Source: Ferruginibacter sp.
GTDB taxonomy: Bacteria; Bacteroidota; Bacteroidia; Chitinophagales; Chitinophagaceae
Direction of reading: 5' to 3'
DNA: 64,000 nucleotides
Assembly (NCBI GenBank): GCA_019638485.1
Contig: JAHBTP010000004.1
Coordinates: 1 to 64,000 of the forward strand
Positions 1 through 8,677 of this stretch are shown here, piece after piece; positions within the stretch are counted from its first letter, which is position 1, and every line of letters starts with the position of its first letter. The notes below the pieces were generated by a model, which was not told the DNA's origin, did no database searches, and was given only the letters and a program-made list of their open reading frames with translations. A program made the translations under genes and the position numbers.

Positions 1-58
1 CGAACCAGCGGCCTCTTCGTCCCGAACGAAGTGCGCTACCGGGCTGCGCTACATCCCG
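1..58 (-). tRNA. tRNA-Pro (anticodon CGG), 3' part cut off by the window edge
   Basis: Read on the minus strand from 58 down to 1, the sequence folds as a tRNA. It has acceptor strand CGGGATG, linker TA, D-stem GCGC/GCGC, anticodon stem CTTCG/CGAAG around the seven-base loop TTCGGGA, variable region AGGCC, then T-stem GCTGG and TTCG. The loop places CGG at positions 34-36, so it reads proline codon CCG. The remaining roughly 19 nucleotides of the T-arm and acceptor lie outside the window. It is transcribed away from ligA. Confidence 0.92.
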
Positions 59-194
59 CTTTTGTTAACCAAAAATTTTTTCGGTCAAGCAACAAAGATA
101 ATTGATGTTAACAAAATTGAAGAACAACAACATTCCATTAGTTAAACAATTCTATCCATCAACGATTCAACATAGCATTACGTATCAAACTTGT

Positions 195-202
195 TACTTT
201 TG
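195..202 (+). promoter_or_regulatory. Probable ligA promoter, Bacteroidota -7 box
   Basis: TACTTTTG matches the Bacteroidota sigma-A -7 consensus TAnnTTTG and sits 18 bp before the ATG at 221. I see no convincing TTG -33 element at the usual distance, so this rests on the -7 box alone. Confidence 0.5.
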
Positions 203-220
203 GGGTTCATTCTTTATCTC

Positions 221-2320
221 ATGAATAAGAAAGATACCCAGTACTGGCAGGACATTAGTCAAAAGTGGCTTCAAAGCAAGGATGCTGAAAGAAAAGAATT
301 ACTTAATAATAAGTTAGAAGAGCTTAAAAACCTGTTGCGCTTTCATGAAAATAGATACTATGTACAAAATAACCCGCTCCTTGCCGATGAGGAGTATGAT
401 AGGCTTTACGGGTTTCTAAATAAATACGAACTAGCACACCCTGACAAAATTACCCCTGACTCACCTACACAACGTGTAGGCGTTACCGTTATAAAAGATT
501 TCCCTAAGGTGCTTCATCTTGCGCCAATGCTTTCATTACAAAACTCGTATAACAGTAATGATTTAATAGACTGGGACCGCAGGGTTTGTGAATTATTAGG
601 AACCGAAGCCGTTGAGTACTGTGTGGAACCAAAGTTTGACGGCGCTTCCATTTCACTCATATACAGTCATAATCAACTGGAACGAGGTGCTACCCGAGGA
701 GACGGTGTTACGGGCGATGATATAACGGTAAACATTCAACGAATTAAATCTCTTCCTCTTCATATTCCATTATCATCATTTGGAATTGATCAAGTTGAAA
801 TCCGCGGCGAGGTGCTTATGACCAAAACTGCCTTTTACGACTATAACCAAAAACTGATGGAAGAAGGACTGCCGCCCCTGGCTAATCCACGAAATGCTGC
901 TGCAGGAACACTACGCATGAAGGACCCTTCAGAGATCACCAAACGCAATCTGGAAGCTTTTGTATATCATGTAAGTTTTATTCAACAAATTCCTCAGCAA
1001 CAAGTATCCAACAAGCTCAACACTCACGCAGGAGTGCTGGAAGCTTTGTGGGACATGGGTTTTAGAAGTCCTGTAAAAGAAATGAAATTATTTAAAGGGA
1101 TTTTGGAAGTTGTTAATTATATCCAGTCATTTGAAAAGCAAAGAGATAATCTTCCCTATGAAATTGATGGCATGGTGATTAAAGTAAACAGCATTGCGCA
1201 GCAAGAGCATTTAGGTATGACAGCCCACCACCCTCGTTGGGCGATTGCCTATAAATTTAAAGCGCGTCAGGCTACAAGTAAGTTACTCGATGTGGTATAT
1301 CAGGTAGGTCGCACAGGCGCCGTTACTCCGGTGGCTAAAATTAAACCTGTTCAAGTTGGAGGTGTTACTATCAGTTCCATCTCTATTCATAATGCAGATT
1401 ATATTCAAGAGAAAGATCTGATGCTGGGTGACACAATTTTAATTGAACGCAGCGGAGATGTCATCCCTCAAATTGTAAAATCAATGCCCGATTTGCGAGA
1501 TGGCTCCCAAAAGCCCATTGTGTATCCCACAAAATGTCCGGTGTGCCATACCCCTCTTTTTAAACCCGAAGATGAGAGTGTATGGCGTTGCATAAATAAA
1601 AATTGTCCCGCCCAGGCTGTAGAAGGTATTATTCACTTTGTAAGCAAGGATGCCATGGACATTAGGGGATTAGGTGAAGCAAATGTTCGTAGGCTTTTTG
1701 ATCTTAACCTGCTGGATGATATTCCGGGCATATATCAACTCAATTATAAAAAAATTTTGCACCTAGATGGTATGGGAGAAAAATCTGTAGCCTCTCTTCA
1801 GGATGCTGTGGAGGAAAGTAAAACCAGGCCATTATACCGACTGATTTACGCTCTGGGAATAAGATATGTTGGTGAAATTACCGCCAAAACACTTGCCAAT
1901 AATGTTTCTCATTTAATGGAGTTCACTTCATTAGACGAAGCCGCTCTTATGCAAATGGAAGATGTAGGAGAAAAAGTGGCCGCAAGCATTCATTCTTATT
2001 TTTACAATCCCAACAACCGGGCTATGCTAAACAAATTGGAAACTCTCGGTGTAAATATGAAAAATGATAGAAAAGTTGCACCTACCGGAAGTTTCGCAGG
2101 ACAAACCTTTCTGTTCACAGGAACGCTTACCCAGTTTAAACGCAGTGAAGCCGAATTAAGGGTGGAAAGTTTAGGAGGTAAAATTTTAAGCGGTGTAAGT
2201 GCAAAGCTTAACTACCTTGTAGTGGGGGAAAATGCAGGAAGTAAACTGGAAAAGGCAAAGCGGCTTTCTTCCATTAAAATATTATCTGAAGAAGATTTTT
2301 TAAAATTGTTGCCAACATAG
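221..2320 (+). CDS. ligA: NAD-dependent DNA ligase LigA
   Basis: Seals nicks in duplex DNA using NAD+ during replication and repair, in the cytoplasm. The 699-residue protein has the full bacterial order: Ia and adenylation domains with the nucleotidyl-lysine motif KFDG (Lys near residue 138), OB fold, a four-cysteine zinc finger (CPVC...CINKNC, about 445-475), helix-hairpin-helix repeats, and a C-terminal BRCT domain (about 620-699). The frame extends upstream to a TTG at 191, but the ATG at 221 starts a normal LigA N-terminus and lies just after a -7 box, so I chose it. Length and motifs are intact. Confidence 0.97.
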   Translation: MNKKDTQYWQDISQKWLQSKDAERKELLNNKLEELKNLLRFHENRYYVQNNPLLADEEYDRLYGFLNKYELAHPDKITPDSPTQRVGVTVIKDFPKVLHLAPMLSLQNSYNSNDLIDWDRRVCELLGTEAVEYCVEPKFDGASISLIYSHNQLERGATRGDGVTGDDITVNIQRIKSLPLHIPLSSFGIDQVEIRGEVLMTKTAFYDYNQKLMEEGLPPLANPRNAAAGTLRMKDPSEITKRNLEAFVYHVSFIQQIPQQQVSNKLNTHAGVLEALWDMGFRSPVKEMKLFKGILEVVNYIQSFEKQRDNLPYEIDGMVIKVNSIAQQEHLGMTAHHPRWAIAYKFKARQATSKLLDVVYQVGRTGAVTPVAKIKPVQVGGVTISSISIHNADYIQEKDLMLGDTILIERSGDVIPQIVKSMPDLRDGSQKPIVYPTKCPVCHTPLFKPEDESVWRCINKNCPAQAVEGIIHFVSKDAMDIRGLGEANVRRLFDLNLLDDIPGIYQLNYKKILHLDGMGEKSVASLQDAVEESKTRPLYRLIYALGIRYVGEITAKTLANNVSHLMEFTSLDEAALMQMEDVGEKVAASIHSYFYNPNNRAMLNKLETLGVNMKNDRKVAPTGSFAGQTFLFTGTLTQFKRSEAELRVESLGGKILSGVSAKLNYLVVGENAGSKLEKAKRLSSIKILSEEDFLKLLPT

Positions 2321-2397
2321 TAATTAGGATTCTTATATTTATTGCGCAATTCTCCTTACATTTATGCAAACTAACTTCACGCTTAAATTACAAAACG

Positions 2398-2961
2398 ATG
2401 ATTAAGAAAATTTCGGGAGAAGTCTGGAAGCAAATGCAATTTCCTGGCTACAAAAATCTACGAAAAAAATATGCAGTTTCTAATCACGGCCGTGCAGCCA
2501 GTTACACCACGGATATAGCTACCGACGGGAAAATCCTAAGCGGATCTGTTACCTCAGGCTATAGAACATTAAACCTACATGTAGAAAACGGAAGTGGCAC
2601 CATCTATATTCATCGCGAAGTGGCTAAATTATTCTGTAGCAAAAAATCACCTAAGCATAAGTTTGTTGTTCATATCAATCATAAAAAACAGGATAATAAT
2701 TCAAAGAATTTAAAGTGGGCAACCAAAGAAGAAGTTAGCACACACCAACAAAAGAGCCCTGAAAAAATGGCCTACAAAAAACGTCAGGCAATGCGCACTT
2801 CTGGTTTAAAACTTAGTGCATCACAGGTAAAAGCCATAAAAATAGCTATCAATAATCCCAAGCGCAAACTCACTTACAAACAAATGGCCGAAAAATATGA
2901 CGTAAGTGAAATGACTTTATATCGCATAAAAAGCGGAGAAAATTGGGCAAAAGTGAAATAG
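2398..2961 (+). CDS. NUMOD4/HNH endonuclease-like protein with C-terminal helix-turn-helix
   Basis: A 187-residue protein that resembles free-standing homing-type HNH endonucleases. Residues 8-50 resemble the NUMOD4 motif (Trp, then YAVSNHGRAAS). The middle has an HNH-like stretch with conserved His and Asn (HINHKKQDNNSKNLKWAT, about 92-110). Residues 135-180 read as a DNA-binding helix-turn-helix (YKQMAEKYDVSEMTLYRIKSG). Such proteins are frequent in phages and as selfish genes. No phage genes adjoin it here: it lies 77 bp after ligA and before a DUF2461 gene. Cleavage activity and target are unknown. It may be a domesticated or recently inserted singleton. Confidence 0.82.
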   Translation: MIKKISGEVWKQMQFPGYKNLRKKYAVSNHGRAASYTTDIATDGKILSGSVTSGYRTLNLHVENGSGTIYIHREVAKLFCSKKSPKHKFVVHINHKKQDNNSKNLKWATKEEVSTHQQKSPEKMAYKKRQAMRTSGLKLSASQVKAIKIAINNPKRKLTYKQMAEKYDVSEMTLYRIKSGENWAKVK

Positions 2962-3156
2962 CAACTTCCTTTTAAAAACAATTCATAAAACCCTTCTCTT
3001 CAAATCTTATTCTTCGTTATTTCAATGAGACAATTCTTGAACTCAAAGTTCAAGGCGAGAATACTTCATTAACAAGGAGATGTTAATATCTGCCTTTTTC
3101 GATTCAATTAACCACACTTTAAACGAAATTTGTTATTCATTTCTTTCGGAAGTTAT

Positions 3157-3828
3157 ATGCACCCACAGGCATTTGTCTTTTTTAAAAAGCTAAAAAAAAA
3201 TAACAATAGGGAGTGGTTTCATCAAAACAAAGCTTTGTATGATAAAACCAAGGAAGAGTTTACAACACTCATCTCTTCGGTTATTAAGTACTTAGGAAAA
3301 AATGATGTACAAATCGCTTCGCTACAACCACAAAAAACAATTTTTAGAATTTATCGTGATGTTCGGTTTTCAAAAGATAAAACACCCTATAAAACCCACA
3401 TAAGTGCTTATTTAAACAGAGAAGGTAAAAACATCAATACGCCGGGTTACTATATCCATTTGGAACCGGATAACTGTTTTATTTCCGCTGGCTTATATTA
3501 TCCGGATACAGCACAACTCAAAATGGTAAGACAGGAAATAGACTACAACCTAAAAGATTTTGCAAAGATTTTATCTTCACGTAAACTGAAACAAACTTTT
3601 ACAGATGGCCTGTCGTTTGATGATTCTCTGTCCCGGCCGCCAAAAGGTTATTCCTATGATAATCCGGCAATAGAATATTTAAAATTAAAAAGTATAATTA
3701 TAACCAGAGATTTAGATGCCCATTTATTTCTGGAAAAAGATGCGCCTAAAATTATTGCAGGATACCTAAATGCCGCTACCCCGCTTATCCGTTTTTTACA
3801 AGAAGCCTTATCAGAACCTGAAACCTAA
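3157..3828 (+). CDS. DUF2461 (TIGR02453) family protein
   Basis: A 223-residue cytoplasmic protein of the widespread, uncharacterised DUF2461 family. Recognisable landmarks are FFKKLKKNNNREWFHQNK near the start, FRIYRDVRFSKDKTPYKTHISA (about 75-97) and GYYIHLEPDNCFISAGLYYP (about 105-125). There is no signal peptide or membrane segment. The ATG at 3157 is preferred to an in-frame TTG at 3130 because family members begin a few residues before the FF.KL block. It is followed by a GC-rich hairpin at 3835. Function is unknown. Confidence 0.88.
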   Translation: MHPQAFVFFKKLKKNNNREWFHQNKALYDKTKEEFTTLISSVIKYLGKNDVQIASLQPQKTIFRIYRDVRFSKDKTPYKTHISAYLNREGKNINTPGYYIHLEPDNCFISAGLYYPDTAQLKMVRQEIDYNLKDFAKILSSRKLKQTFTDGLSFDDSLSRPPKGYSYDNPAIEYLKLKSIIITRDLDAHLFLEKDAPKIIAGYLNAATPLIRFLQEALSEPET

Positions 3829-3834
3829 AAAAAT

Positions 3835-3858
3835 GGCCAGTGATAAAAATCACCGGCC
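3835..3858 (+). terminator. Hairpin after the DUF2461 gene, possible terminator
   Basis: GGCC-A-GTGAT, loop AAAA, ATCAC-C-GGCC: nine base pairs with one mismatch, starting 6 bp after the stop codon. The downstream sequence TTGCTTACC lacks a good U-tract, so termination efficiency is uncertain. Confidence 0.55.
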
Positions 3859-4280
3859 TTGCTTACCTCTGAAACCACAAGAAAAAAGTTTTGAGGCAAC
3901 CTATAAATTAAACAAAAACAAAATATTGCAAAGAAATAAACGGTGACGCAGGATATGAAAATCTAATCTGGTCCTTTAATAAGATAATATTGGAAAAGCT
4001 AATAATGTAGCAGGTTGTAAAAGTAATATAATTACTATAAAAAATAAAACTTTTTTAACTTTTTTCTAAATTTTTGGTAGCAGCCTTAACCAAGCAAGGT
4101 TTTTTATACTCAACCCGCGCTGTTTGGAAGTTGCTTTTTTCATTGAGGTTTCCATTTTTATCATACTAAATAGATTTTGGATACTCATTAGTTTATGCCA
4201 TACCAAAATTGTAACATGTTGACAATCAATTCATTTGTATCAACGACACCTTCTTTATAGTACCAATGCCGGATTAAAAG
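3859..4280. other. Gene-free, very AT-rich spacer before the repeat array
   Basis: About 420 bp with no plausible coding frame. It contains A/T runs (4050-4078) but I see no tRNA, clear promoter pair or repeat core. The repeat array begins at about 4281. Confidence 0.6.
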
Positions 4281-4848
4281 ATAAAAACCATACCACCCCT
4301 CCGGGGTTTGTTGGTGAGGTTACATGAGTTTGTTACAATCATACCAACCCTTCGGGTTTGTTTTACATTCAATGGAAGCTGGAAACCATACCAACCCTCC
4401 GGGGTTTGTGTTATATTCGATGGGAGGCGAAAATTAAATCGGGTTAGAAAACAAAAACCATGTCAACCCTTCGGGTTTGTTTTATATTCAATGGAAGCCA
4501 AAAACCATACCACCCCTCCGGGGTTTGTTGGTGAGGTTACCTGAGTTTGTTACAACCATATCAACCCTTTGGGCTTGTTTTATATTCGATGAAAACCGAA
4601 ATTTAAACTAGGTTAAAAAACAAAAACCATGTCAATCCTTCGGGCTTGTTTTACATTCAATGGAAGCTGAAAACAATACCACCCCTCCGGGGTTTGTTGG
4701 TGAGATTACATGAGTTTGTTACAATCATGTCAACCCTTCGGGTTTGTGTTATATTCGATGGAAGGCGAAATTTAAATCGGGTTAGAAAACAAAAACCATA
4801 TCAACCCTTCGGGTTTGTTTTATATTCAATGGAAACCGATATTTAATT
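4281..4848. repeat. REP-like palindrome array, left block
   Basis: Degenerate units of about 50-70 bp, each centred on a short GC palindrome in AT-rich sequence. Two core types alternate: CCCCTCCGGGG (near 4297, 4513, 4681) followed by TTTGTTGGTGAGGTTACATG, and CCCTTCGGG (near 4347, 4467, 4735, 4804) followed by TTTGTTTTATATTCAATGG. Variants such as CCCTTTGGG also occur. The short open frames running through the block repeat the same translated phrases and follow the repeats, so I do not call genes. The block abuts the transposase gene at 4953. Confidence 0.85.
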
Positions 4849-4954
4849 CGGGTAAAAAGACAAAAAGATATAACTTGAAAAAATCCCGAAGGGATGAAAT
4901 AATTATAGAAAATAAAAATATTAAAATAAAAACCCCAAAGGGGTGAAATGATAT
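4849..4954 (+). repeat. 106-bp end module, copy 1 (directly before the transposase)
   Basis: Contains two hairpins, ATCCC-GAA-GGGAT and ACCCC-AAA-GGGGT, in AT-rich sequence. By eye it is identical over 106 bp to 6555-6660. The identity stops inside the transposase start codon at 4953-4955: here GATATG, in the other copy GATATA. The hairpins are of the same style as REP palindromes and may be transposase substrates. Confidence 0.85.
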
Positions 4955-5411
4955 GGCCGGCACCTATTCACAAATATATCTTCAGATAGTTTTTGCCGTA
5001 AAAGGCAGAGAAAACCTCATTGCCAAATCATGGAAAGATGAGTTGCACAAATATATATCCGGAATTATATCAGCAAAAGAGCAAAAAGCAATTATTGTCA
5101 ACGGTATGCCCGACCATATTCATGCATTTTTGGGCCTTAAGCCTTCTATGCGTATTTCAGATTTGGTACGTGACATAAAGAATAATTCCTCTAAGTTCAT
5201 TAATGAAAAAGGGTTTGTGGATAGAAAATTTAATTGGCAGGAAGGGTATGGTGTATTTTCCTATTCGCATTCCCAAATAGAAAACGTGTACCATTATATT
5301 CAGAATCAGGAAGAACATCACCGAAAAAAATCCTTCAAAGAAGAATATTTGGAACTGTTGAAAAAATTTGAAATTGATTTTAAAGAAGAATATATATTTG
5401 ATTTTATCTAA
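4953..5411 (+). CDS. REP-associated tyrosine transposase (RAYT / IS200-like Y1 transposase)
   Basis: A 152-residue single-strand HUH transposase of the IS200/IS605 superfamily. The metal-binding His-hydrophobic-His motif is H55-I-H57 (PDHIHAFL). The catalytic tyrosine is most likely Y115 in the helix YIQNQEEHH, with Q119 as the usual metal ligand, so the active site looks intact. Length fits the family (about 140-180). It stands alone, without tnpB, and is embedded in palindromic repeats on both sides, the expected arrangement for RAYTs, which act on REP sequences. Its ATG lies at the junction of the 106-bp end module. Activity is inferred, not shown. Confidence 0.93.
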   Translation: MAGTYSQIYLQIVFAVKGRENLIAKSWKDELHKYISGIISAKEQKAIIVNGMPDHIHAFLGLKPSMRISDLVRDIKNNSSKFINEKGFVDRKFNWQEGYGVFSYSHSQIENVYHYIQNQEEHHRKKSFKEEYLELLKKFEIDFKEEYIFDFI

Positions 5412-6554
5412 AAATATCAACCCTTCGGGTTTGTTTTATATTCAATGGAAGCTGGAAACCATACCACCCCTCCGGGGTTTGTTGGTGAGATTACATGAGT
5501 TTGTCACAATCATGTCAACCCTTCGGGTTTGTTTTACATTCAAGGGAAGCCGAAAACAATACCACCCCTCCGGGGTTTGTTGGTGAGATTACATGAGTTT
5601 GTTACAATCATGTCAACCCTTCGGGTTTGTGTTATATTCGATGGAAGCCAAAAACCATACCACCCCTCCGGGGTTTGTGGATGAGGTTACATGAGTTTGT
5701 TACAATCATACCAACCCTTCGGGCTTGTTTTACATTCAATGGAAGCTGAAAACAATACCACCCCTCCGGGGTTTGTTGGTGAGATTACATGAGTTTGTTA
5801 CAATCATGTCAACCCTTCGGGTTTGTGTTATATTCGATGGGAGGCGAAATTTAAATCGGGTTAGAAAACAAAAACCATGTCAACCCTTCGGGTTTGTTTT
5901 ACATTCAATGGAAGCTGAAAACAATACCACCCCTCCGGGGTTTGTTGGTGAGGTTACATGAGTTTGTTACACATCACATCAACCCTTCGGGTTTGTGTTA
6001 TATTCAATGGAAGCCAAAAACCATACCACCCCTCCGGGGTTTGTTGGTGAGGTTACATGAGTTTGTTACAACCATGCCAACCCTTCGGGTTTGTGTTATA
6101 TTCGATGGGAGGCGAAATTTAAATCGGGTTAGAAAACAAAAACCATATCAACCCTTCGGGCTTGTTTTACATTCAATGGAAGCTGAAAACAATACCACCC
6201 CTCCGGGGTTTGTTGGTGAGATTACATGAGTTTGTTACAATCATGTCAACCCTTCGGGTTTGTGTTATATTCGATGGGAGGCGAAATTTAAATCGGGTTA
6301 GAAAACAAAAACCATGTCAACCCTTCGGGTTTGTTTTATATTCAATGGAAGCTGGAAACCATACCACCCCTCCGGGGTTTGTGTTATATTCGATGGGAGG
6401 CGAAATTTAAATCGGGTTAGAAAACAAAAACCATGTCAACCCTTTGGGCTTGTTTTATATTCGATGGGAGGCGAAATTTAAATCGGGTTAGAAAACAAAA
6501 ACCATGTCAACCCTTCGGGTTTGTTTTATATTCGATGGAAACCGAAATTTAAAT
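5412..6554. repeat. REP-like palindrome array, right block
   Basis: A continuation of the array after the transposase. CCCTTCGGG-type cores occur near 5420, 5518, 5616, 5712, 5814, 5882, 5982, 6078, 6154, 6248, 6322 and 6511, with a CCCTTTGGG variant near 6440. CCCCTCCGGGG cores lie near 5467, 5567, 5660, 5762, 5932, 6030, 6197 and 6366. The two core types mostly alternate, giving a higher-order period near 100 bp. Near-identical multi-unit blocks recur, which points to recent expansion. Short frames of 60-110 codons across the block are products of the repeat. Confidence 0.87.
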
Positions 6555-6660
6555 CGGGTAAAAAGACAAAAAGATATAACTTGAAAAAATCCCGAAGGGA
6601 TGAAATAATTATAGAAAATAAAAATATTAAAATAAAAACCCCAAAGGGGTGAAATGATAT
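6555..6660 (+). repeat. 106-bp end module, copy 2 (right end of array, no gene attached)
   Basis: Direct repeat of 4849-4954 at an offset of 1706 bp, including both small hairpins. It closes the array. Beyond 6660 no further cores are seen. Confidence 0.85.
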
Positions 6661-6911
6661 AACCTTTTTTCAATAATTTAAGCCCCCTCCCCTATATCAC
6701 TAATAAGATGGACAAAATAATTCCAAATTAATCCCAAATAGGCCGGGCTCGATTTTGAAAGATTTCAAATAACTACCGGTTTCATTTTTTTATAATCTTC
6801 ACCATTAAAAAAACAGAAGAAAGTATATTGAAGGTAACAACGGGATGTTTTGCGTAACACCAAATTGAGTAGCCAAAATTTGGAAATAGCTATTTTACAA
6901 AAATTTCAAAA

Positions 6912-6931
6912 ACTAATTAATGTTAGTTTTG
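6912..6931 (+). promoter_or_regulatory. TetR operator candidate overlapping the regulator's promoter
   Basis: ACTAATTAATGTTAGT (6912-6927) is an inverted repeat with arms ACTAA/TTAGT. Its right arm overlaps TAGTTTTG (6924-6931), a perfect TAnnTTTG -7 box eight bases before the ATG at 6940. The same 16-bp architecture lies before paaA at 8629, so autoregulation by this TetR protein is likely (inference). Confidence 0.7.
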
Positions 6932-6939
6932 CATTTCAA

Positions 6940-7530
6940 ATGGCAAAAATCATTGGCAAAGGAAAAATTGCCAAAAAAGCATTTATTGCACACAAAGCTG
7001 CAGCCCTTTTCAGAAAAAGAGGGTATTCCAATGCAAGTATGCGTGAATTAGCAGATTCGCTTCACATAGAAGCGTCAAGCCTGTATAATCATTTTGCATC
7101 AAAAGGTGAAATCCTTGAACATATTTGCGACAGTGTAGCCAGCGGCTTTATGTGTCATATTGAAAAGGTAGAGCAATCAAAAGTATCAGAAACCGAAAAA
7201 ATTGAATCTATTATCCGCTACCATATCAAAGAGATGATAAAGAATTATAATCGGCAATGTGTTGCAAATCACGATTGGAAGTACCTTACAGGCGGGTCAT
7301 TCCTCAATCATCGTGCGCAGCGCAATCTGTATGAAACAAAACTCATTGCTTTAATTACCAAAGGAATAAAATCAAAAGCATTTGTAAAAAGAAATCCGCA
7401 GGTAGTTACATTAACATTATTGGCAGCAGTACGCGGGCTGGAAGTTTGGCAACCAAAAAAGGGAAAAATGAATTCCAGCACAATTGAAAAGGATATAACA
7501 CAATTATTATTAAAAGGTTTAATTAATTAA
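6940..7530 (+). CDS. TetR/AcrR family regulator of the phenylacetate genes
   Basis: A 196-residue one-component repressor. Residues 12-60 form a TetR helix-turn-helix (AALFRKRGYSNASMRELADSLHIE, then SSLYNHFASKGEILEHI). The C-terminal all-helical part should bind the inducer, presumably a phenylacetyl-CoA-type ligand by analogy with paa TetR regulators. The frame extends upstream to a TTG at 6850, but the ATG at 6940 starts the usual TetR length and lies just after the promoter. The paaE gene begins 1 bp after its stop codon, so the two are cotranscribed. Two matching operator candidates (6912 and 8629) support the regulatory role. Confidence 0.88.
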   Translation: MAKIIGKGKIAKKAFIAHKAAALFRKRGYSNASMRELADSLHIEASSLYNHFASKGEILEHICDSVASGFMCHIEKVEQSKVSETEKIESIIRYHIKEMIKNYNRQCVANHDWKYLTGGSFLNHRAQRNLYETKLIALITKGIKSKAFVKRNPQVVTLTLLAAVRGLEVWQPKKGKMNSSTIEKDITQLLLKGLIN

Positions 7531-7531
7531 A

Positions 7532-8611
7532 ATGGCAGTTCACTTCGAAAAGTTAAAAATCAAAAAAATAAATAGAGAAACCCCTGATTGCGTTTCTATT
7601 GAATTTGATATCCCCGAGTCTCTTGCATCAAAATTTACATTTAGAGAAGGGCAAAATATCACCATTAAAAAAGAATTCAATGGTGAAGAAATCAGAAGGT
7701 CTTATTCCATTTGCAGTGCTCCTTTTGAAGAAAAACTTAGCATTGCGGTGAAGTCGGTAGATAATGGGATTTTTTCAAATTATGCTAACACACAACTCAA
7801 GCCGGGCGATGAATTGGATTTACTTCCACCCACCGGGAATTTTTCTCCAAAATTTTCAGCAACAACCAAACACAATCTCGCTATTGCGGCAGGAAGTGGT
7901 ATTACGCCCATAATCTCCATTATTAAACAAACCCTTGAATTAGCCTCCCAAAGCACCTTTACGCTTATATACGGAAACCGTAACCGCCAGAGTGTAATAT
8001 TTATTGATGAATTAGAAGGCTTAAAAAGTCGCTTCCTTGAACGGTTTAATTTGATAAATGTTTTCAGTAGAGAAAGTACTGACTCTCCAATCCATGAAGG
8101 AAGAATTACTCCTGAAAAGTTATCTGTGTTGAGAAATATGATTGATTACCATAGTATGGATAATATCTTTTTGTGTGGACCTGAAGAGCTCATTTTTTCT
8201 TCAAGTGATTATTTTAAAAGTATCGGTATTGATGAGCGCAAAATTCATTTTGAATTATTCACTATTCCGGGACAAGACTCCGGTTCTTCTGTTGAAAAAA
8301 GCAAAGAAGAGGTAGCGACAAAAGGTAAAACGGCTGAGGTAACTGTTTCGATTGATGGTCGTTCGCTTTCTTTCAATTTGGAATATGATGGTATGTCGGT
8401 ATTGGATGCAGGATTAGCTCAAGGACTTGATCTGCCTTATTCTTGTAAAGGTGGGGTGTGCAGTACCTGTAAAGCAAAGGTGCTTGAAGGAGAAGTTGAA
8501 ATGGATAATAATTATGCACTTGAGGATGACGAAGTAGCACAAGGTTTTGTCTTAACCTGCCAATCGCACCCACGAACGCCTAAAGTAGTAGTAGATTACG
8601 ACGAACGGTAA
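7532..8611 (+). CDS. paaE: 1,2-phenylacetyl-CoA epoxidase reductase subunit PaaE
   Basis: Passes electrons from NADPH via FAD and a 2Fe-2S centre to the PaaABC(D) epoxidase that opens the aerobic phenylacetate route. The 359 residues show an FAD-binding domain with RSYS (56-59), a nucleotide-binding domain with GSGITP (121-126), and a C-terminal plant-type ferredoxin domain with the C-x4-C-x2-C motif (CKGGVCSTC) and a later Cys in LTCQSHP. Architecture and length match PaaE. It is cotranscribed with the TetR gene and precedes paaA, although in many bacteria paaE follows paaD. Confidence 0.93.
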   Translation: MAVHFEKLKIKKINRETPDCVSIEFDIPESLASKFTFREGQNITIKKEFNGEEIRRSYSICSAPFEEKLSIAVKSVDNGIFSNYANTQLKPGDELDLLPPTGNFSPKFSATTKHNLAIAAGSGITPIISIIKQTLELASQSTFTLIYGNRNRQSVIFIDELEGLKSRFLERFNLINVFSRESTDSPIHEGRITPEKLSVLRNMIDYHSMDNIFLCGPEELIFSSSDYFKSIGIDERKIHFELFTIPGQDSGSSVEKSKEEVATKGKTAEVTVSIDGRSLSFNLEYDGMSVLDAGLAQGLDLPYSCKGGVCSTCKAKVLEGEVEMDNNYALEDDEVAQGFVLTCQSHPRTPKVVVDYDER

Positions 8612-8628
8612 TATGGTAATATACCCAG

Positions 8629-8644
8629 ACTAACATTTGTTAGT
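8629..8644 (+). promoter_or_regulatory. Operator candidate before paaA
   Basis: ACTAACATTTGTTAGT is a 16-bp inverted repeat with perfect 7-base arms (ACTAACA/TGTTAGT). It has the same length and arm sequence as the element at 6912 before the TetR gene. It lies 49 bp upstream of the paaA ATG, within the upstream part of the promoter region. Confidence 0.72.
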
Positions 8645-8664
8645 TTTCTGTATATTTATACAAA

Positions 8665-8672
8665 TAAATTTG
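8665..8672 (+). promoter_or_regulatory. paaA promoter -7 box, leaderless candidate
   Basis: TAAATTTG fits TAnnTTTG exactly and ends five bases before the paaA ATG at 8678. The transcript may therefore begin at or next to the start codon. Confidence 0.55.
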
Positions 8673-8677
8673 TGCTT

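Noticed and set aside
191..220. Upstream TTG start extending LigA by ten residues
   Set aside because: The added hydrophobic residues are unlike LigA and overlap the -7 box at 195-202.
5157..5420. Minus-strand frame opposite the transposase
   Set aside because: Low-complexity Phe/Ile-rich shadow of the transposase coding strand.
4308..6410. Several open frames of 60-110 codons in the repeat array, with recurrent translated phrases
   Set aside because: They follow the repeat units, share the same phrases in several frames, lack start signals and resemble no protein family; they are by-products of the palindrome array.
4281..6554. Possible CRISPR array
   Set aside because: The intervals between cores are themselves repeated, not unique, the cores are degenerate and no cas genes are present.
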